A DNA stretch of 64,000 bases from Cololabis saira. Taxonomy: Eukaryota > Chordata > Actinopteri > Beloniformes > Belonidae. The DNA lies in the NCBI RefSeq assembly GCF_033807715.1, contig NC_084598.1, positions 46,225,231 through 46,289,230 of the forward strand, in the 5' to 3' direction. Position 1 is the stretch's first letter, and the number at the start of each line of letters is the position of its first letter. Below the pieces are notes generated by a model. It was not told where the DNA came from and ran no database searches. It was given only the letters and a program-made list of their open reading frames with translations. This document shows positions 47,304 to 57,978 of this stretch, one piece after another. A program made the translations under genes and the position numbers.

Positions 47304-49098
47304 CGAGCCTTTCTGCAGTTCCTCACAGCTGGAATCAGTCTCAGTCGACCCCCCCATGGTGTTGTCTTGTACTTGCTCAGGTCCAACTCATCCAGAACCT
47401 CCTCCGACATCTGCAGCATGTAGGCCAGAGCTGAACACTGGATCTCAGAGAGTTCCTGCTCTGATCTGTTCTCTGACTTCAGGAACTCTTGGATCTGCTG
47501 ATGAACTGAGAGGTCGTTCATCTCCATCAGACACTGGAAGATGTTGATGCTTCTGTCAGGAGAGATTATGTCAGTGATCATCTCCTTCAGGTTGTAGATG
47601 ACTCTGTGGATGGTTTCTGGATCGTTCTCCGTCTGGTTCAGCAGAACTCCTAACAGTCTCTGGTTGGACTCCACAGAAAGACCATGAAGGAAGCGGACAA
47701 ACAGGTCCAGGTGGCCATTTTTACTCTTCAGGGATTTCTCTGTGACTCTCTTCAGGAAGTCATACAGAAATACGTATCCGTAGTCTTCTCCCAGGAAGTT
47801 CTTTAGCACATCTGTGTTTCTGGTGGAGCAACAGTGGAGCACGTAGACTGCAGCCAGGAACTCCTCGATGCTCAGATGAACAAAGCAGTAGACGGGTTTC
47901 TGGAAGACCTCACACTCTCTCCTGAAGATCTGGGTACAAACTCCTGAGTACACCGAGGCCTCTGGGACATCCAGACCACACTGCTCCAGGTCTTCTTGGT
48001 AGAACATGATGTTTCCTTTCTCCAGATGTTCCAACGCCAGCCTCCCCAGCTTCAGGAGAAGGTCCCTGTCAGCCTCCGTCAGCTCCTGTGGACTCGTCTC
48101 ATGTCCCTCCTGGTACTTGTTCTTCTTCCTCTTGGTCTGGACCAGCAGGAAGTGGGAGAACATGTCAGTCAGGGTCTTGGGCAGCTCTCCTCTCTGCTCT
48201 GTGGTCAACATGTGGTCCAGAACTGTAGCAGTGATCCAGCAGAAGACCGGGAGTTGACACATGATGTGGAGGGTTCTGGATGTCTTCATGTGGGAGACGA
48301 TGCTGCTGGACCGCTCTTCATCCCTGAACCTCCTCCTGAAGTATTCCTCCTTCTGGCCGTCGGTGAAGCCTCGTACTTCTGTCACCCTGTCCACGTGTTT
48401 GTGAGGGATCTGATTGGCTGCTGCAGGTCTGGAAGTGATCCAGATGAGAGCTGAGGGAAGCAGGTTCCCCTGGATGAGGTTGGTCAGCAGCACGTTGACC
48501 GATGAGCTCTGTTTGACGTCAGACACCACCGGACCGTTGTTGAAGTCCAGGGAACGTCTGCTTTCATCCAGGCCGTCAAAGATGAACAAGGGTTTCCCGG
48601 CAGCCAGCTGCTCTGCTGTGAGCTTCTGGAACGATGGATGGAAAACCTGGATCAGCCTGAGAAGACTGAGCTGCTCATCTCCGATCAGGTGCAGCTCCCT
48701 GAACGAGAGCAGAATCACCACGGTGACGTCTTGGTTCTCCGAGCCCTCGGCCCAGTCCAGAGAGAACTTCTGAACCGAGAAGGTTTTCCCAGCGCCAGCG
48801 ACGCCGTTGGTCAGAACCACTCTGATGGCTCCACGTTGGTCAGGTAAGGCTTTAAAGATGTCCTGGCACTTGATTGGAGCGTCACGGAGGCTCTTCATCC
48901 TGGGAGCTGTCTCCAGCTGCCTCACCTCATGTTGGGTATCAACCTCTTCACTCAGTCCCTCTGTGATGAAGAGCTCCGTGTAGATCCTGTTGAGGGGGGT
49001 TCTACTTCCTGGTTCATCAGTTCCTTCAGTCACATGTTCACATCTGCTCCTCAGACTGATCTTGTGTTCATCTAGGACCTGCTGCAGACCAGCATCTG
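47304..49098 (-). CDS. NLR FISNA-NACHT exon (fish NLR-C / NLRC3-like)
   Basis: This is an uninterrupted 1.8-kb exon, the hallmark of teleost NLR genes. It starts after a TTTTTCAG acceptor with [18 protein letters not shown] (FISNA region) and continues to the NACHT ATPase. Walker A is GVAGAGKTF (about 48781-48810) and Walker [11 protein letters not shown] (about 48560-48590). A sensor-like ITSRP, winged-helix/HD2 stretches ([33 protein letters not shown]) and LDELDLSKY follow, before donor GTGAGT after RNCRKA. These proteins are cytosolic oligomerising immune ATPases. No stop or frameshift occurs in the exon. Which named gene this is cannot be said, as the family has many members. Confidence 0.95.
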
Positions 49099-50263
49099 CT
49101 GAAAAACACAATGAAGAGGAGGTCAGAGAGATACAAACTCCTACTGCAGTCAGTGATGGGGGCCTCCAGGAGCTAAACCAACCCGGGTTAGGAACCGGTT
49201 TGACCACTCAGTCCACCCATGCCGGTGAAGGGTCAAGACCACCTCAGCTTCATCGCCCTGCAGACTGCAGGTACCGTTCAAGAATGTGGAAAACGTAAAC
49301 ACTGGTCACTGACATCGAACGGTGGAAAACACCGGTCGTTGATGAGAGGAACATTGTGAGAATCTTCAGGTTAAACCCTAAAACAAGCGTCAGTGACATC
49401 AGCAACCCCCTCCAGGAGGGCAGGAGTGAAGGCATCACCATCTACAGCTCACCGGAGAAGACTTCATGAACTAAAGTAGACGACCTATTAGTAAGAAGAA
49501 TAGGAACACGACTGTTAGGATTTCATGAAAGTGTTAAGAGTTTGAAGGGTTTCTTACACTGGTGGTTTTCTCTATATGCAAAGTTACTTCCTATTCAGCA
49601 GTTCAGCTATAGGTCAGCTGTTTTTATCTAGTCACGGAGTCAGCCTCTGTTTATGGCTCGACTGTTTTCTTTAGATGCAGGTTTAGATAGTTCAGATACG
49701 TACCATTTGATAAGAGAAGACGATGGGAGAAACAGATGTTTAGCATTGGGGGGTCTGATCTGTGATCTGGGTTGACACCCCAGGTGCGATTCATCAGAGG
49801 TTTTAAAAACCTGTGATGCATCACCATGACGACTCTTCAGACGGATGGACGGTCTCACCTTGTGGAGATCTTCCTCTGGATCTTATTCCATGTCCCAGAT
49901 TTTCCAATGAAGTCGACTGGTCTGAGCTCCGTCTGCAGAACCAGCGTCCACACAGCGTTTATTGGCAAAACATCTCACATTTAATATCCACGATGAATAT
50001 GATCAATAATCCACAAGGTGTACTGACGATAAAGGACTATTCTATTCTGTTATTGTCTATTCTAGGTGTGTCCTTCCACTTAATGTAAAAGGAAATCAGT
50101 ATTGAAAATGCTCACAATAATTAGGAAGGAGGAAGTGGGAACTTTCCCTACGAAGGGAGAGGTTTCTGCCTCTGACAGGAAACTGCAGTGAGATTTCTAC
50201 TTGGTGGTTTCAACAAGTTCCATGTCTTGATGGATATTTATCAAGCGAAATAAATGTACTTAC
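49099..50263. other. NLR intron between N-terminal exon 2 and the NACHT exon
   Basis: No exon with a matching phase was recognised, although one may be needed: exon 2 leaves two bases while the NACHT exon expects one. No transposon ends seen. Confidence 0.5.
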
Positions 50264-50380
50264 TTTGTGTCTGAAGGTCCAGGTTCTCTGAAGACTAAAG
50301 GGGGGTCCATGGACCGGTCACTCTTCAGAGACAGACAGATGGATCCTGGAGACTCTGGTCTCTGACTGCAGTACCGACCT
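50264..50380 (-). CDS. NLR N-terminal exon 2
   Basis: The 117-bp exon encodes GRYCSQRPESPGS, LSLKSDRSMDPPLVF and REPGPSDT, the short Ser/Pro-rich repeat module found before FISNA in fish NLRs. The acceptor is TTTGCAG, the donor AAA/GTAAGT. It joins exon 1 in frame. It resembles exon 1 (both have RPESPGS, KSDRS and EPGPSDT), so one arose by duplication. Confidence 0.85.
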
Positions 50381-50517
50381 CTGCAAACACAAATTCACTC
50401 AGTCACTCGTGATATTGATGAAGACCACTGAAGAAGATCTACACCAGGTTCTCCAACCCTGGTCCCCGAGAGCCAGAGTCCTGCATGTTTTAATGTTTCC
50501 CTGGTTCAGCACAGCCT

Positions 50518-51283
50518 CATACACATGACTGATACACATGACTGGTACAAATGACTGGTACAAATGACTGGTACAAATGACTGATACACATGACTGGTAC
50601 ACATGACTGATACACATGACTGGTACACATGACTGATACAAATGACTGGTACAAATGACTGATACAAATGACTGATACACATGACTGATACACATGACTG
50701 ATACACATGACTGATACACATGACTGGTACAAATGACTGGTACAAATGACTGATACACATGACTGATACACATGACTGATACAAATGACTGATACACATG
50801 ACTGATACACATGACTGATACACATGACTGGTACAAATGACTGGTACACATGACTGATACACATGACTGGTACAAATGACTGATACACATGACTGGTACA
50901 CATGACTGATACACATGACTGGTACACATGACTGATACAAATGACTGATACACATGACTGGTACACATGACTGATACACATGACAGGTACACATGACTGG
51001 TACAAATGACTGGTACACATGACAGGTACACATGACTGGTACAAATGACTGGTACACATGACTGATACACATGACTGGTACACATGACTGGTACACATGA
51101 CTGGTACACATGACTGATACACATGACTGGTACACATGACTGATACACATGACTGATACAAATGACTGGTACACATGACTGGTACACATGACTGGTACAC
51201 ATGACTGGTACACATGACTGATACACATGACTGGTACACATGACTGATACACATGACTGGTACACATGACTGGTACACATGAC
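50518..51283. repeat. 13-bp minisatellite in NLR intron 1, about 58 units
   Basis: The units are TGATACACATGAC, TGGTACACATGAC and TGGTACAAATGAC. All three minus-strand frames stay open (253-317 codons) because 13 leaves remainder 1 on division by 3 and no unit creates a stop; the translations (SHVYQSCVPVMC) are not credible protein. It lies wholly between exon 1 and exon 2. Confidence 0.97.
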
Positions 51284-51389
51284 TGATCTAGATATTGATT
51301 TATTCTGTATATCTATGAAATAAACCAGCACGGACAGAAAATATTCAGTCATGATGAGTCGTATAATCAGTTACCAACAGTTGTCTTAC

Positions 51390-51538
51390 TTTGTGTCTGA
51401 AGGTCCAGGTTCTTTACTGAAGGTTGGAGGTTCTCGTCTGGACCGGTCACTCTTCATAGAGACACTGATGGATCCTGGAGACTCTGGTCTCTCCTCCTCT
51501 TTCTCCACACAATCCTCCATCTTCTGGACTTCAGTCAT
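51390..51538 (-). CDS. NLR first coding exon
   Basis: ATG 51538 starts MTEVQKMEDCVEKEEERPES, then PGSISVSMKSDRSRREPPTF and SKEPGPSDT, ending AAA/GTAAGA. It is 149 bp (49 codons plus two bases). This acidic then Ser/Pro-rich start is typical of fish NLR-C genes. An earlier non-coding exon or alternative start cannot be excluded. Confidence 0.83.
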
Positions 51539-51950
51539 TCAGAGACATGAACCAGAAACACCAACCTCTGAATCTGTAGACAGAAACTTTATTAAAACAC
51601 CACTAATCATGAAATACATTCTTTCACCCACTTTTCCTGAATGACTTTGTCAAAACTCTTGAGGTTGAAGAAAGAGGTTTTACTGATACTGACGATAAGA
51701 GAGAATTGAAACTGAGCCTCTAATTTGATTCCAATCTGTGAAGCCGAGTATTCACCTGGAGAAGAAATGTTCTGTTTCATTAAAAAGTCAAAGAACGACT
51801 GGTGAAGTCATCCAGGAAACCACTTCTTCACTCATTCCCACTAAAGAGCAGCCTGAACGTTACCTGCTCGTGTTCAGTTTTCTACACAAGAACATCAGAG
51901 TTTATTCTGGATCCAGTCATGAAGGTGAGTCTGAGATCAATTACATGGTA
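51539..51950. promoter_or_regulatory. Presumed upstream region of the NLR gene
   Basis: This lies 5' of the first coding exon on the minus strand. No convincing TATA or CpG cluster was identified. Assignment rests only on position. Confidence 0.3.
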
Positions 51951-52532
51951 AATACCTGTTTGTTTAAACTAAACATTACTAGGTAATTACAAAGACATTA
52001 GATGGAACTGTGAGGGAAATTACAGGTATTTACTAGGTTAATATTGGTAACTACCAGTCAATTTACCATGTAATTACTCTGAGATTACATGAATTATTTC
52101 TAAGTAAGTACCAGGTAATTACTAAGTATTTTTCTGCAAACTACCAGGAAATTATAACCTATATTTGAGGTAGTTACCAGCTAATTACACTTCAATGACC
52201 ATGTAGTTACCTTGTATTTACTATACATTTCATGGATAACTACCGGGTATTTACCCATTCATTATTGATTTATGTATTATCAATGGATTGGTGCATGTAC
52301 CCCCGAGGGTGTAAATGACTCTATTGACCTTGTAATTAACCTGATAGTTACCATGTTTTACCTGGTAATCCAGGTACTTACCTTGTAGTTACTTGCCCAG
52401 TAATTCTATTTCCTAAGTATTTACCCAATAAGTACAGACATTTTTACCTGCTTTTACTCAGTAATTAAAGTGAAACTGGACTGTAAAAGAAAGCGTGTGT
52501 TGTTTCCATAATATTACCTGGTACTTCCTCAT
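51951..52532. repeat. Degenerate GTAATTACC-type repeat
   Basis: Many imperfect copies of GTAATTACC, AGTAATTA and GGTATTTAC at irregular 20-30-bp spacing. The same motif resumes at 55455-55495 (ATTACTGAAATAATTACC) on the other side of the L2 insertion, so the LINE landed inside this repeat. Confidence 0.75.
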
Positions 52533-52672
<140 letters not shown>

Positions 52673-52837
52673 TGTTATTTATATAGCACCTCTCACAGAG
52701 AGAAACTCACAAAGTGCTTTACATACAGAAATAACAGTAAAAACATGAGGTAATTAAAAAGCTGCACAATGTGTCTCTAAGGAAAATAACAAACAGAAAA
52801 GAAAGAAAGAAAAAGACAAAAAGAAAAGAAACAAAAA

Positions 52838-53473
52838 TCATATTTCATCAATAAATGCCTTCTCAAAAAATAGCGTTTTTAATTTGTTTTTAAAAATGTC
52901 CACAGATGTTGCATCTGTCAGGGCTTGTGGGAGCATGTTCCAAAGATGTGGAGCAACTGCTTGGAAAGCCCAGTCACCTTTGGTTTTTAGATTAGTTTTT
53001 GGCGTTGTTATGAGGCCCTGATCAGCCGACCTTAAGGCTCTTTGTGGCTCAGAGCGTGGGACCAGATCTATAAGGTACTGAGGAGCCTGACCATGCAGTG
53101 CTCTGTAGGTTATAACTAACATTTTAAAATGGACCCTGAACTTGACAGGGAGCCAGTGCAAGGAGGCCAGGATGGGAGTGGTATGGCACTTCCTGCTGGA
53201 TCTGGTGAGTAATCTGGCTGCTGCATTTTGGATAAACTGAAGACGTCCCATGTGGGTTTTGTTGAGGCAGGTGAAGAGTGAATTACAGTAGTCCAAACGT
53301 GATGATATGAATGCGTGAATGATCATTTCTAGCTCTGGGTATGAGACAACGGATCTGAGCTTGGCAATATTTCTGAGGTGGAAAAAGCAGGTGCGGGTTA
53401 TTGAGCTGATGTGAGTGTTGAGTTGCATGGTCTGGTTGAAGTTGACACCTAGGTTCCTGATATTTGGACGGAC
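52838..53473 (-). pseudogene. L2-type ORF2 C-terminal region
   Basis: Starts at VRPNIRNLGVNFN, then SSRLDYCNSLFTCLNK, HWLPVKFRVHFKM, LRSADQGLITTPK and LWNMLPQALT, ending FEKAFIDEI and a stop at 52838. There are no internal stops. It contains no RT catalytic residues, which lie upstream in a full element. Confidence 0.85.
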
Positions 53474-53950
53474 ATAGGGCCAAATCCACAAAGAACAGAT
53501 TGCGCCCGCAAATAGCGCTGTGAATTGCGCTGCATCTGCAATTTGCCCCGCTTTAAGGTCCTACTCACAAAAGATTTTGCTCTAATGAAATACCGGGGCA
53601 AACACGCCCATAAAGTTTTGCGGCTGAGTGCAATTTGCCCTTGTCTCAGTAAGTGAGCGGAGCTGTTTCCAGTGTTCTCCATATTTCAGCACACAGATTG
53701 GTCCATAATGAAAACTGCAGAAATAAAAGATAAAGCGAGTGAAAATAAAACGCTGTGAGGCGCAAGAGCGCAATTTCCACTGGGAACAGGGGGGGCATGC
53801 CCCCCCACTTTTAAAACTCATGCTTTTGCCCCCCCCCGCAAGCTTTTTTACAGTTTAAGAACTAACGGTAGACTCAGCCTGTATTACAAATCATCAAGAC
53901 ACTGTGCGAAGACGGGACAGGAGCCCGCTCCCCCTCCTCCCTCCGTGCTG

Positions 53951-54500
53951 CTCAAGGATGATTTATGGTTCCGCGTTAAATCGGCGCAGACCATACAGCG
54001 TAGGTTACGCGGCGACGCGCACCGTACAGTGCTCGTTGCCGCGTACCGTACGGCGTAACCCTACGGCGCAACCCTACAGCGTAACCCTACGGCGTAACCC
54101 TACGGCGTAACCCTATGGCGTAACCCTACGGCGTAACCCTACGGCGTAACCCTACGGCGTAACCCTACGGCGTAACCTACGGCGTAACCCTACGGCGTAA
54201 CCCTACGGCGTAACCCTACAGCGTAACCCTACAGCGTAACCCTACGGCGTAACCCTACAGCGTAACCTACGGCGTAACCCTACGGCGTAACCCTACGGCG
54301 TAACCCTACAGCGTAACCCTACAGCGTAACCCTACGGCGTAACCCTACAGCGTAACCCTACGGCGTAACCCTACAGCGTAACCCTACGGCGTAACCCTAC
54401 GGCGTAACCCTATGGCGTAACCCTACAGCGTAACCCTACGGCGTAACCCTACGGCGTAGGCTCTGCGGCGATTTAACGCGGACCATTATTTAGGCATAAT
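53951..54500. mobile_element. Nested MITE carrying a 13-bp satellite
   Basis: Its ends pair as TTATGGTTCCGCGTTAAATC (left) and, inverted, ATAATGGTCCGCGTTAAATC (right), followed by GCAGA and CTACGCCGTAGG-like bases. This resembles a widespread fish MITE whose ends lead into CTACGGCGTA motifs. It lies inside the 53477-55355 element. Confidence 0.75.
54044..54462. repeat. 13-bp tandem array (CCTACGGCGTAAC), about 32 units
   Basis: Units alternate CGGCG and CAGCG with occasional 12-bp units. Each unit contains TAACCCTA, so it partly resembles a telomeric repeat, but the spacing is 13 bp. The unit is a duplication of the CTACGGCGTA motif next to the MITE TIR. Confidence 0.95.
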
Positions 54501-55495
54501 TAGGCTTAACTAGTATGTGCGTATGTGACAGACGTGCATGGGACGATTGTGAAATACAGAATAAACTGTTTTTTATGAATTCTGATTCCCAATTACGTAA
54601 CAATTCCGTATTTCAAGGGACGGGTGGCGAGCCCACTCACCGCGGCTGCATCTCCAGCAGCAGCTGAGAGTCCTGGCTGACGCTGAGCTTCACATACAGA
54701 GGGACACGATCAGCGCTATTTTATTATCAGTCTGATATATGTTGTGATATGTGATGACATTATTAAGCTGTTAAACACACACATTCTAGATTTATATGTT
54801 TATATGGTGGAATTGTTTGTAATAAAGCAGCCCCTTTACTGTATGGATGAATCCTGAGCTCCGTCCTGTTATTTTTATTTTTAAATCCGAGATAAGTCCA
54901 CAACCCCACTTGATCTGACTCTGTACAGTCATGTCTGACTATAGATTTCACCCTTAATATCCTTCAGTATCACACAGGCTTGAATGATATTGAAGAGAGA
55001 GAGAGAAACAGAGAGATGGGGAGTGAGGAGTGAGTTTGCAGCAGTTAATACACGCTTCGAAAAGACGGTATTTTTGCGTGTGGCAAATAGCGCTGGCCTT
55101 TGTGAATTAGGCGCTTTTTGCAATGAGGCTTATTTGCATAAAAAGGGGGCAATTTTGCGCAGAATGTATGAATATTACCTAATTTGCATGCATGCAAATG
55201 GCACCGGCGCAGACTGCCACTATTTGCTTGGCAGCGCAGTTTGTGGAGCAATTCGCCCTTTGAGGGTGCTTTGTGAATTAGACGCTCTCTTTTTGTCTCA
55301 TTTGCACCGGTTTAGCGGCCGCAAAAGCCACGCAATCCTATTGTGGATTTTGCCCATAGTCTTTAAGGGGCCCGATGCAGTCCACCACCTTTGGAATGAG
55401 GGTATCAGGTGCCACAATGAGCACCTCGGTTTTCGTCTCATTCAGGGATAAAAAATTACTGAAATAATTACCTGTTATTTACCCATTACCGGATT

Positions 55496-55739
55496 TTATT
55501 TATAACAACGAAATAGGCCTCATAGGCAAACCTATAACAATACATAACAAACCTCCTGTGCCTACTGAGCATTAATAACATGTCATAATCGAAGGAGAAC
55601 TAATTAAAACGGATGTCCTTAACATGAACCTATTGTATTATTGAATTATGAAGGACACTTTTGTGTTTTTGTGTTTAGAAATGTTAAAGATATTAAAAGA
55701 AAACCATAACACAATGAGGAAAATACTGTGGCGAACAAG
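55496..55739. other. AT-rich spacer
   Basis: A stretch at 55545-55585 (TGCCTACTGAGCATTAATAACATG) recurs at 56461-56484, on the other side of the tRNA-derived repeat. No gene seen. Confidence 0.5.
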
Positions 55740-56330
55740 TCGTGCCCAGAGCGTGTCTCGAACCACAGTCTCCCAGACCACAGTCAACTGCACTAACCAG
55801 TCTCCCAGACCACAGTCAACTGCACTAACCAGTCTCCCAGACCACAGTCAACTGCACTAACCAGTCTCCCAGACCACAGTCAACTGCACTAACCAGTCTC
55901 CCAGACCACAGTCAACTGCACTAACCAGTCTCCCAGACCTAAGTCAACTGCACTAACCAGTCTCCCAGACCACAGTCAACTGCACTAACCAGTCTCCCAG
56001 ACCACAGTCAACTGCACTAACCAGTCTCCCAGACCACAGTCAACTGCACTAACCAGTCTCCCAGACCACAGTCAACTGCACTAACGAGTCTCCCAGACCA
56101 CAGTCAACTGCACTAACCAGTCTCCCAGACCACAGTCAACTGCACTAACCAGTCTCCCAGACCACAGTCAACTGCACTAACCAGTCTCCCAGACCACAGT
56201 CAACTGCACTAACCAGTCTCCCAGACCACAGTCAACTGCACTAACCAGTCTCCCAGACCACAGTCAACTGCACTGACCAGTCGGCCAAATGCTGATGTGT
56301 TGCCCAGGCGGGCAAGGCCTTATCTTATCT
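55740..56330 (-). mobile_element. tRNA-derived SINE (or tRNA pseudogene) expanded internally
   Basis: On the minus strand, an A-box-like TTTGGCCGACTGGTCAGTGC (56268-56290) and a B-box GGTTCGAGAC (55755-55764) flank the tandem array. The A-box side resembles tRNA-Ser/Leu D-arms (GGCCGAnTGGTTA). Sequence after the B box is not tRNA-like, as in SINE bodies. Confidence 0.7.
55769..56280 (-). repeat. 32-bp minisatellite, 16 units
   Basis: The units start TCTCCCAGACCACAGTCAAC on the plus strand and are almost identical (one has CCTAAG, one CGAG). The unit equals the interval between the A and B boxes of the tRNA-like head, so each copy repeats the anticodon-arm region. Confidence 0.96.
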
Positions 56331-56819
56331 GTGGTCGTTACACTATGTTCCAAAAAGTATTGTTTTTAATGGACAAGATCCGGCATTTTACGTTGAATTC
56401 TATTGTTCAGGTTTTAAAATCTAGCTAAAGGTGAGGTGTGAGCTTCATAACAAAACTTCTTTGCCTACTGAGCATTAATAACATGGGGTTAGCCATAGAA
56501 AGGGGCGATAATGAGGTGTGAGCTCCATAGCAAGCATTAATAACATGGGGTTAGCCATAGAAAGGGGTGATAATGAGGTGTGAGCTCCATAGCAAGCATT
56601 AATAACATGGGGTTAGCCAACATGGGAAATGTAGTTCTTTCTGGTAAAGCACTAATAATAATAATAAAGCACTACCGCTTTTGTCCAAAGGAGCCGCCAA
56701 ACTCAACAAAAGCTGAAAGTTACAGGTGCTGCTTTAAAAGATAATAAAACAAAACGTCTGATAACTACAGATAAGCAACTAACTAAACATTAAACACAAA
56801 CTTGTACTTAAACTTATAT

Positions 56820-56820
<1 letters not shown>
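56331..56820. repeat. Spacer with a 62-bp repeat (2.4 units)
   Basis: A 62-bp unit starting GCATTAATAACATGGGGTTA begins at 56471, 56533 and 56595. The remainder has no recognisable gene. Confidence 0.8.
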
Positions 56821-56886
<66 letters not shown>

Positions 56887-56945
56887 GGGGGGGGGGGTCA
56901 TGATGGATGTTAATACACGTGGAACTCGGCTTTATGACCAAGATA

Positions 56946-57012
<67 letters not shown>
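56821..57012 (+). repeat. Two (TG)n microsatellites
   Basis: (GT)n runs at 56821-56885 and 56949-57012, separated by a G tract and 60 bp of unique sequence. Confidence 0.97.
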
Positions 57013-57013
<1 letters not shown>

Positions 57014-57220
57014 CAACACGGGGCTGGGGTCCAACAACACGTAACGTTGGACATTTGAAAGCTTGAGTGAATTTTCTGCTGAAGTAAAATCAAACACATC
57101 TGGAAACATCGTTGTTCCAACGTTGGAGCTTCAAATAACATCGTTCAAACTTCCATAAAACAACAGTTTCAGGAAACAGTCAGACTTCAGATGACTCAGA
57201 GAGAAGAGTCTAAAGTACAG

Positions 57221-57229
57221 ACACACACA

Positions 57230-57302
<73 letters not shown>
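57221..57302 (+). repeat. (AC)n microsatellite
   Basis: About 80 bp of AC dinucleotides. The segment 57013-57220 has no feature, and 57303-57587 has only a C tract at 57368-57381. Confidence 0.97.
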
Positions 57303-57306
<4 letters not shown>

Positions 57307-57587
57307 TTATGGTGGGGAGTGTTTCTCTGTGACGACGGATTCAAATATCAACCAGTAACAATCATCACCCCCCCCCCCCCCAGACCTGCTGGAGGACGGT
57401 TCCCCCAGTTATAGTTCTAATCCCCCCCATTTAACTGAATGTTCAAAATATAGCATCAAAGTTTTGCAAACTAATTAAAAGCACACACACGTCCGTCCTT
57501 ATGAGGACTTTTTATACTTCTGTGTTTCCATCTGAACCCAAACCTCAGATCTCACTCACACCTCAGCAGGACTCCAACCAGAACCAC

Positions 57588-57770
57588 AGAAATGACATTT
57601 AAACAGCAGAAGAAGAAAGAACCAACACTAACCTGAATGACATTTAAACAGCAGAAGAAGAAAGAACCAACACTAACCTGAATGACATTTAAACAGCAGA
57701 AGAAGAAAGAACCAACACTAACCTGAATGACATTTAAACAGCAGAAGAAGAAAGAACCAACACTAACCTG
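57588..57770 (+). repeat. 45-bp tandem repeat, four units
   Basis: Units start AATGACATTTAAACAGCAGA and end AACACTAACCTG. Each contains AGAAGAAGAAAGAACC. No protein assigned. Confidence 0.93.
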
Positions 57771-57929
57771 GTCTCTGCTGCTCCGTCCACCAACATGGAG
57801 TCTGAACTCTGAATACTTTTATCAGTTAAACTCAGATCAGAGAGACTCCTCCTCTACATGTACAAGAAACCAGAGCTGCACTTCCTCCTGCAGGTACAGG
57901 AAACCACGTGACTTTCTACAAGCCTGCAC

Positions 57930-57977
<48 letters not shown>
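57930..57977 (+). repeat. (TG)n microsatellite, left flank of a LINE
   Basis: A TG run directly abuts the 5' end of the next LINE. A TG/AG run also follows the LINE at 62116, as expected for insertion into a dinucleotide repeat. Confidence 0.95.

Positions 57978-57978
<1 letters not shown>

Larger units (their letters stand above)
53477..55355. mobile_element. 1.9-kb TIR DNA transposon inserted in the L2 frame
   Basis: The ends are GGGCCAAATCCACAA and, inverted, GGGCAAAATCCACAA, flanked by ATA on both sides (53474-53476 and 55356-55358). Removing the element and one ATA restores the L2 reading frame across the site, which fixes the boundaries. Subterminal GTGAATT(G/A)GCGC motifs repeat at both ends. 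A 3-bp target site suggests PIF/Harbinger, but no transposase is present. Confidence 0.85.

Noticed and set aside
47356..48847. Plus-strand ORFs of 63-152 codons opposite the NACHT exon
   Set aside because: Antisense shadows of a conserved exon.
50399..51352. ORFs of 253-317 codons in the 13-bp repeat
   Set aside because: Three frames open on one strand is a property of the 13-bp unit, and the array lies in an NLR intron.
53904..54110. Repeat-encoded 68-codon ORF
   Set aside because: It runs into the 13-bp array and has no independent support.
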